A stretch of 19,470 bases of DNA from CALMUP01 sp035327305 (lineage in GTDB: Bacteria > Verrucomicrobiota > Kiritimatiellia > CAIVKH01). Each line of letters starts with the position of its first letter. Position 1 is the first letter of the stretch. The translations under genes and the position numbers were made by a program. Shown piece by piece: positions 15,162 through 19,470 of this stretch. The notes beneath the pieces are model-generated. The model saw only the letters and a program-made list of their open reading frames with translations, was not told the origin of the DNA and searched no databases. The DNA lies in the NCBI GenBank assembly GCA_035327305.1, contig DAOLDL010000056.1, forward strand, positions 1-19,470. The letters run 5' to 3'.

Positions 15162-15640
15162 TAGCAACCCCTTCCATTGTATTCGAACTGTTCGCTGACT
15201 TTTTGACAATTGCAATAGCATGCGCTTGCGGCGCAGGCACAAGCAGTATCAAGCAGTGCGACACCGGCAATACATGCAACACATTGAGCCCACGGAGGCG
15301 AGGCGCAACATGCAGCAATAACACCAAGTGATACCGCGCTACAACCTGCAACAATCGAGTGACATCCAATCATTCCCCATGTTCCGCTTGGCCCCGCACA
15401 ACTATACACGACCGTGATTTTACTTAATCGTCCGCTTCGCTCGCTACATGTGGTTGCTCCGCCGTCAACGCAACGGCCATACCACCATGTGTAAGTATTA
15501 TTTTGGCAAACACCGCAAGATTGATTGCCTAGGTTCTGGTCTTGTCCTCTACCCACACAGCGTTGATGCGAATTCCCGAATGTTGGCGTCGTTATCTGTG
15601 CCACAATAAATAATGCTATAATTTTATTTATTAACTTCAT
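15161..15640 (-). CDS. Small secreted protein with 18 cysteines, bacteriocin-like in look
   Basis: The 159-residue product has a 22-residue signal peptide (ending TFG before NSH). It has 18 cysteines, at 28, 42, 45, 57, 65, 81, 93, 100, 111, 112, 120, 123, 134, 136, 141, 143, 145 and 159, an even number that suits disulfides. Residues 1-80 after the signal are polar with spaced Cys. Residues about 90-145 are hydrophobic, Ala/Val/Gly-rich and dense in Cys (CC, CxxC, CAC, CYCNC), vaguely like halocin C8-type Cys-rich antimicrobial domains; that likeness is by eye only. AGGAG precedes the ATG at 15640. It lies 36 bases after the TPR gene stop and overlaps the next gene by one base. It could also be a metal-binding or structural surface protein. 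Confidence 0.75.
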   Translation of the reverse strand: MKLINKIIALFIVAQITTPTFGNSHQRCVGRGQDQNLGNQSCGVCQNNTYTWWYGRCVDGGATTCSERSGRLSKITVVYSCAGPSGTWGMIGCHSIVAGCSAVSLGVIAACCASPPWAQCVACIAGVALLDTACACAASACYCNCQKVSEQFEYNGRGC

Positions 15641-15676
15641 ATCTCTCCTGTTTCATTTTTGGCGGTTTTCTAATTG

Positions 15677-18028
15677 TTAACTTGATCCATTAACAATTCT
15701 AATCAAGGGGTACCAGTTGGCCTTATCGATGGCTTCGTTATATTTATTCGGATCATAGCCGTCACCGTGACGCTTCTTTGTGATTTCGAGAAGAGCCACC
15801 CCTCCCCAATATATTCCTCTGTTCAGGCTAATTCTGTCTCTTGGCGACATACCGTTGACGATGGCGCTGGCGTGTTGAAGAGCGGCATCTGTATCACCAT
15901 TTTTCAGAGCTTCAGCGCCCAGGTAAATCCGGCTCTGCATGGCATGAGTTGAACCGGGTGCAGAACTTACCGACGCCCGGAAGTACTGCAGTGAGGAGTC
16001 ATAATCATTGTTGAAATAGAGCTCCTCCCCAAAACTTAGCGCAAACTTCGCCCGATCAACACGGTCTACACGACCGTCGGCCAGCAATTGATCGGCCTTT
16101 TGTGTGAAAGATGATTTGTCGCCGCGATCCAGTGTAATCAACGCATCATAAAACTGTGCCTCTTGAATCGCGTGTGTCGTGGGTGCGGGTTGTCCAACCC
16201 GGGGTGTTTGTATCTTTTCGATCAAGGCAAGGGCTTCGTCGTGGTGGCGAAATGCATAAAGATTCTGAATTACTTTGACTTGTTCGTGCCAGTTGATGTT
16301 CCGTTCATCAAATTGTTTCAAGGCGGCCTGATGCGCATGATCAAGCAGAACAAGTTGTATTTCTCTTTGTTGGCGTGCGCCGAAATAATCCAGAAGCCGG
16401 ATAAGTTCATACGGTGTTTCAATGTTCGGCAATAGCTTTTCTACTTCCGCAAGAACCCGTCTGCGGCCTTCTTCCGTCTGCAATCCATTCGTTTTTTCCG
16501 CCATGCGATACATGGTCTGCGCCACCATTTCATAGCGCCCCTGCGCGGCCATGATGTCTATAACATCTTTATAATTTGCCATGGCCATGGCAAATGATCC
16601 GGAAGCCGCATGGGCGTCGCCAAGAAGTAACATCGCCCGCTCGCGGGCGTCGCCCGCAGTGTTTTTTACAAGGTGTTCAAAATAGGCGACCGCCTCGCGG
16701 CTGTATCCAGCCTCAAGCAGTCCTTTGCCAAGGCGGTGGAGTCCGGCCGGATCTGCGTCGGGATTGGTTTCCAGAAAAGCCATCAGGCTGTTGACAACCT
16801 GGTGCGTTGGCTTGCCAAGTTTCTGCTGGGCCTCCAAAAGCCTCAAATAATCGCTCGCGGTTTTTACACCGTCGCGATTGGGAATCATCACCAATTCCTG
16901 ATAATAGCGTTCGGCTTCTTCCCATCGATTGTTCCGGATGGCGGATGCGGCCAGTTGCTCCAGTGCATCGACCTTTCGCTTGCCTTCTTCCCGCGCGGCC
17001 AGCGCCATGGAAAATTGCTCCCACCCGGCAACCCCCTCTTTGCGGAGATAGGTTGCCATGTGATACATGTAATCGTCGAAACGTTTGGAGTTTTCGAAAA
17101 TGGATTGACCCTTCAACGCCCACTCGAGTGCAAGCGCCGTGTTTCCATCTCGCATTGCCATGCGAACGATTTCGTAATAAAGCTTGGACACCTCTTCGTA
17201 TGGCTCCCCGCCGTTTTCCCCGATCCCTTTCATGATCGCGGCGCGAGCTTCTTCGTTGCGCCCCATGGCAATCAGCGATCGCACCTCTATCAGGCTGGCC
17301 TGGCGGGCCACCTTGCTTTCAGGTCCGCTGATTTTTACCGCCTGCTCCAATGCGTAGTCGCTTAAGCCGAGGTTGAACAAACTGCGAGCCAGGTTAAACC
17401 GCGCGGCGTTCGCGTTGAACCATTCAATGGTTTGCCCCTCAACAAAGAATTTGGCTTCGATTTTCTGTATCCATTCGGCGACATCGTCAAACAAAGCAAG
17501 TTTTGCCAGCGTGCGCATGACGTCCAGATGCGCGTTGAAGGCTTCTTCAGGGGGGAGGGAGTCGCTTTCTACTGCGGCAACAAATAACGCCAATGCTTCA
17601 TCCATGTGACCACGGCCGACCATCAGTTGACCAAGCAACACTTGCGCGCGCGCGCGATTGCGCGGTCGGCCAAAAACACGTATTTGATAGTCAAGCAACT
17701 CCATGGCCTCGTCAAAGCGTCGCTCTTTGATCAGCGCTTCCGCGTCTTTAATTCTTTTGCCGGCGAATTTTTTGTATTCATCCGGGGTAATGACCGCGCG
17801 ATCCGGTATTTCATCAAAGAGATCGGGGTCTGAAAGATTCATTTCAACTACAGCCGGGGCGGAAATTGTTGTCTCGACCTCCTCACCGCCGGACACCGGT
17901 TCATTCAGGGTGAGGGCAGGGGTCTCGTCGGCTTCATTTCCTTTTTGCACGGCGAGGGCAATAACCATGATCGCCGCAACCAGGGCAACCGGAAACAAAC
18001 CAAGGATGACCAGCTTATTTTTGCTCAC
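15677..18028 (-). CDS. Membrane-anchored TPR protein of unknown function
   Basis: The 783-residue product has one N-terminal membrane helix at about residues 5-27 and an acidic spacer to about residue 80. A long helical TPR-type region fills the rest. Clear repeat segments are 'RRFDEAMELLDYQIRVFG' near 103-120, 'GHMDEALALFVAAVES' near 140-155, 'NRWEEAERYYQEL', 'GYSREAVAYFEHLVK' and 'NDYDSSLQYFRASVSSAPG' near the C-terminus. It is expected to face the periplasm as a protein-protein scaffold. The GTG start at 18028-18026 is set by GGGAG seven bases upstream. It lies inside the end of the nucleosidase-like gene (14-base overlap), so the two are probably co-translated. No enzymatic domain is visible. 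Confidence 0.82.
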   Translation of the reverse strand: MSKNKLVILGLFPVALVAAIMVIALAVQKGNEADETPALTLNEPVSGGEEVETTISAPAVVEMNLSDPDLFDEIPDRAVITPDEYKKFAGKRIKDAEALIKERRFDEAMELLDYQIRVFGRPRNRARAQVLLGQLMVGRGHMDEALALFVAAVESDSLPPEEAFNAHLDVMRTLAKLALFDDVAEWIQKIEAKFFVEGQTIEWFNANAARFNLARSLFNLGLSDYALEQAVKISGPESKVARQASLIEVRSLIAMGRNEEARAAIMKGIGENGGEPYEEVSKLYYEIVRMAMRDGNTALALEWALKGQSIFENSKRFDDYMYHMATYLRKEGVAGWEQFSMALAAREEGKRKVDALEQLAASAIRNNRWEEAERYYQELVMIPNRDGVKTASDYLRLLEAQQKLGKPTHQVVNSLMAFLETNPDADPAGLHRLGKGLLEAGYSREAVAYFEHLVKNTAGDARERAMLLLGDAHAASGSFAMAMANYKDVIDIMAAQGRYEMVAQTMYRMAEKTNGLQTEEGRRRVLAEVEKLLPNIETPYELIRLLDYFGARQQREIQLVLLDHAHQAALKQFDERNINWHEQVKVIQNLYAFRHHDEALALIEKIQTPRVGQPAPTTHAIQEAQFYDALITLDRGDKSSFTQKADQLLADGRVDRVDRAKFALSFGEELYFNNDYDSSLQYFRASVSSAPGSTHAMQSRIYLGAEALKNGDTDAALQHASAIVNGMSPRDRISLNRGIYWGGVALLEITKKRHGDGYDPNKYNEAIDKANWYPLIRIVNGSS

Positions 18029-18803
18029 GACTCATCTCCCGCAAGGCGTGTGCCAGAGCGCGTGCCGCAGGACGCAGTACTTCGTTCCGGTTGTTGACGA
18101 AGGCATCAAAGGTTGAGCCGGCGCTATCGTCGGCGCGATCACTGATCACCCGAATAATTAGCCCGGGGCGCCCAAACGATACAGCGGCTTCCATGAAGGC
18201 GGCGCTGTTCATATCGACAAGATCTACGTCAAATGTTTGCGCCAGAAACGTGCGGCGTTCATTGGATGTAATAAAGGCGTCTCCGGAAACCAGGCGACCC
18301 TGGTCGTGAACGGTCAAGCCGGCAGTTTGGCACTGGGCCATGAACTTTTCCGCAAGCGTATCGAGAAATGAATCAGATTCGACGACGGTTGCGTCCGTAC
18401 TGCGGGGGTGAAATTCGTTCGGTTCCCGCCAGGCTCCGCGATCGTGCCTTGCCACATGACGCACAATAACAATATCGCCAGGCAGATATTTGTCAGTGAG
18501 CACTCCCGTAAGGCCAAAAGAGATATATCGTTTGGCATTCATTCTGCCAAAAGACAGCGCCACCGGTTCCATCGTTTCAAGAAGACCCGCCCTCGTGTTG
18601 GCGGATATAAAGCGACCTGCGGTGCTGGTGAAAGGGATGAAAGCGTGACGACCAACCCGCACGGATTGAGAAGAACCAGGTTGAACACTGTGAAAATCGA
18701 CTAAATCCGGCTGAAGAGCAAAAAAGAATACGGCATCGTAGGCGTTTGCAATATTTGCCTGAAAAACAAATATAAAAAGCAACGTTGAAAGTACATTCCG
18801 CAT
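18015..18803 (-). CDS. Secreted nucleoside-phosphorylase/nucleosidase-like protein (MTA/SAH nucleosidase fold) with altered active site
   Basis: The 262-residue product begins with a signal peptide (about 1-21, ending ANA before YDA), unlike the cytosolic enzymes of this family. The rest follows the PNP/UDP phosphorylase fold as in MTA/SAH nucleosidase: FGLTGVL...PGDIVIV at about 96-114, SGDAFI at 173-178, VDMNSAA at 196-202 and VISDRAD at 219-225. The catalytic Asp (Asp222, E. coli Asp197) is kept. The ribose-binding Glu of the 'EME/DME' motif is Asn199, and the N-terminal 'AMEEE' acid is replaced by 'ALQPD'. It may have another nucleoside substrate or only bind ligand. GGAGGA before the ATG at 18803 could be a ribosome site. 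It is the first gene of the four-gene unit. Confidence 0.8.
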   Translation of the reverse strand: MRNVLSTLLFIFVFQANIANAYDAVFFFALQPDLVDFHSVQPGSSQSVRVGRHAFIPFTSTAGRFISANTRAGLLETMEPVALSFGRMNAKRYISFGLTGVLTDKYLPGDIVIVRHVARHDRGAWREPNEFHPRSTDATVVESDSFLDTLAEKFMAQCQTAGLTVHDQGRLVSGDAFITSNERRTFLAQTFDVDLVDMNSAAFMEAAVSFGRPGLIIRVISDRADDSAGSTFDAFVNNRNEVLRPAARALAHALREMSREQK

Positions 18804-18809
18804 GATTCC

Positions 18810-18838
18810 TCCATATCGAACCGCTAAACCAAAGTCAA
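18810..18838 (-). promoter_or_regulatory. Possible promoter of the nucleosidase-TPR unit
   Basis: On the minus strand TTGACT (18838-18833, 5/6) is followed after 17 bases by TATGGA (18815-18810, 3/6). The -10 ends 6 bases before the ATG at 18803. If used, the GGAGGA that looks like a ribosome site would lie upstream of the transcript start. An upstream promoter that includes GGAGGA is an alternative. Confidence 0.3.
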
Positions 18839-18966
18839 GTAAATCGCTACACTCGGCCAAACATTTTGCAATACTCGACGGCCAAGTCGTGACGATGCGC
18901 GCAACATGCTTGTAAATAAGCTTTTACGGAAGTGTATAAAAACCGAAAAAATTATATATTTAATTG

Positions 18967-18995
18967 TTGACGAAAGTATACCGCTTTAATATAAC
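18967..18995 (+). promoter_or_regulatory. Strong sigma70-type promoter of the Tat-signal gene
   Basis: TTGACG at 18967-18972 (5/6) and TATAAC at 18990-18995 (5/6) have ideal 17-base spacing. The predicted start point near 19002 is only about 4 bases before ATG 19006, and no Shine-Dalgarno is present, so translation is likely from a nearly leaderless mRNA. Confidence 0.65.
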
Positions 18996-19005
18996 AATAA
19001 ACATT

Positions 19006-19416
19006 ATGAATGAAGCGGTATCCAGAAGGTCGTTTATCGGATTGGTCAGCGTGGCCACCGCCGCGGTTGGATTGACCAACGTTCCTTTTCTGGGATTTTT
19101 GGAAAACCGATATTCCGTCCGGGTATTCAAATTTGAGGCGATTTCGGGTGTGCGTTACAGTCGGGCGGATAAGGGCCACATCGCCAACAAAATTTATCCG
19201 GATGTTGCTTCCGCCGTTTCTCGTCGCCCGCATCGCGGTTTTAAGGCTGAATTGAAAGAAACCGTTGTTTACACCAAGCAACCTGTTTCCATCACCGAAT
19301 TATTCGCCGGCCGCCGTGACATAGATTTTCGTTCGAAGCCGGACATTAAACATTTTCAACAATTTGCCGCCGGAAACGGTAGCAAAAACAAACAACGAGC
19401 CTCGGAAGAGGCGTGA
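19006..19416 (+). CDS. Small protein with a twin-arginine export signal, function unknown
   Basis: The 136-residue product starts MNEAVSRRSFIGL, a classic Tat signal with Arg7-Arg8 followed by a hydrophobic stretch to about residue 30. The mature part has no cysteine and no cofactor motif. It is rich in basic and polar residues, with SGVRYSRADKGHIANKIYPD near the middle and a charged tail (KNKQRASEEA). I do not recognise the family. The frame is open 42 bases upstream, but the Tat motif position and the promoter at 18967-18995 favour ATG 19006. It is a single-gene unit closed by a strong terminator, divergent from the nucleosidase unit. Tat export may reflect folding before export or travel with a folded partner. 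Confidence 0.75.
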   Translation: MNEAVSRRSFIGLVSVATAAVGLTNVPFLGFLENRYSVRVFKFEAISGVRYSRADKGHIANKIYPDVASAVSRRPHRGFKAELKETVVYTKQPVSITELFAGRRDIDFRSKPDIKHFQQFAAGNGSKNKQRASEEA

Positions 19417-19437
19417 GCCTAGGTCATGTGGCTCGTT
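19394..19437 (+). repeat. Inverted repeat enclosing the stop codon of the Tat gene
   Basis: AACGAGCC at 19394-19401 can pair with GGCTCGTT at 19430-19437. Inside and overlapping it, GCCTC-GGAA-GAGGC at 19399-19412 is a compact alternative hairpin. The TGA stop (19414-19416) lies within. This may be 3' mRNA structure ahead of the terminator, or chance. Confidence 0.35.
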
Positions 19438-19468
19438 CCCCGGGGGGCTTTGCCCCCCGGTTTTTTTT
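19438..19468 (+). terminator. Strong rho-independent terminator
   Basis: CCGGGGGGC at 19440-19448 pairs perfectly with GCCCCCCGG at 19452-19460 around the loop TTT, followed by eight T (19461-19468). It ends the Tat-signal gene. Confidence 0.95.
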
Positions 19469-19470
19469 GC

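Noticed and set aside
15159..15242. Longer version of the 14157-15161 gene starting at 15242
   Set aside because: The extra 27 residues are basic and overlap the Cys-rich gene; the GTG at 15161 has a strong ribosome site and is followed directly by a signal peptide.
16673..17365. 230-residue plus-strand open frame inside the TPR gene
   Set aside because: Antisense shadow of a repetitive helical protein; no ribosome site and no family features.

Overview
This is a bacterial window of moderate G+C, with one run of exactly 100 N (8778-8877). Gene content and style suggest a member of the PVC superphylum, of the Kiritimatiellota / Lentisphaerota / Verrucomicrobiota kind. The clues are large secreted repeat proteins ending in a 'DGIP.SWW...DSDGS.NWEEY..DTNP' module, a type II-secretion-G-like membrane protein, a membrane Ser/Thr kinase carrying TPRs, and palindromic intergenic repeats around 'acaggca...tgcctgt'. 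The phylum is an inference from style; there is no rRNA here. Assignments rest on motifs read by eye, without database searches.

Layout. (1) 13-3220, plus strand: a promoter, a secreted cyclophilin, a Ser/Thr kinase with one membrane segment and TPRs, and a pseudopilin-like membrane protein that overlaps the kinase by 4 bases; a weak terminator follows. (2) 3281-6321: a 995-residue secreted three-fold repeat protein with a strong terminator. (3) 6372-7513: a palindrome over a predicted promoter, then a rhomboid protease with two N-terminal zinc ribbons. (4) 11620 down to 7524, minus strand: an RNA-modification and sulfur-transfer block of mnmA, larE-type, rsmE, the assembly gap, and an rlmI-like gene. 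(5) 11721-13972: an inverted repeat, a promoter, and a second secreted protein with two Ig-like repeats and a strong terminator. (6) 13988-14131: palindromic and short tandem repeats. (7) 18803 down to 14157, minus strand: a four-gene unit of secreted nucleosidase-like protein, membrane-anchored TPR protein, secreted protein with 18 cysteines, and secreted unknown protein. Its junctions are tight (14-base overlap, 36-base gap, 1-base overlap). (8) 18967-19468, plus strand: a strong promoter, a small Tat-signal protein and a strong terminator.

How they fit together. Most products outside block 4 are exported or sit in the envelope, so the window is largely an envelope/exoprotein region interrupted by RNA-modification housekeeping genes. 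Two things stand out. The first is the four-gene unit 18803-14157, whose last two genes are unrecognised, secreted and visibly more AT-rich than their neighbours. The second is that five probable transcription-unit heads have a TTGAC-like hexamer, a 17-base spacer and a -10-like hexamer only 6-10 bases before the ATG, which suggests leaderless or nearly leaderless mRNAs.
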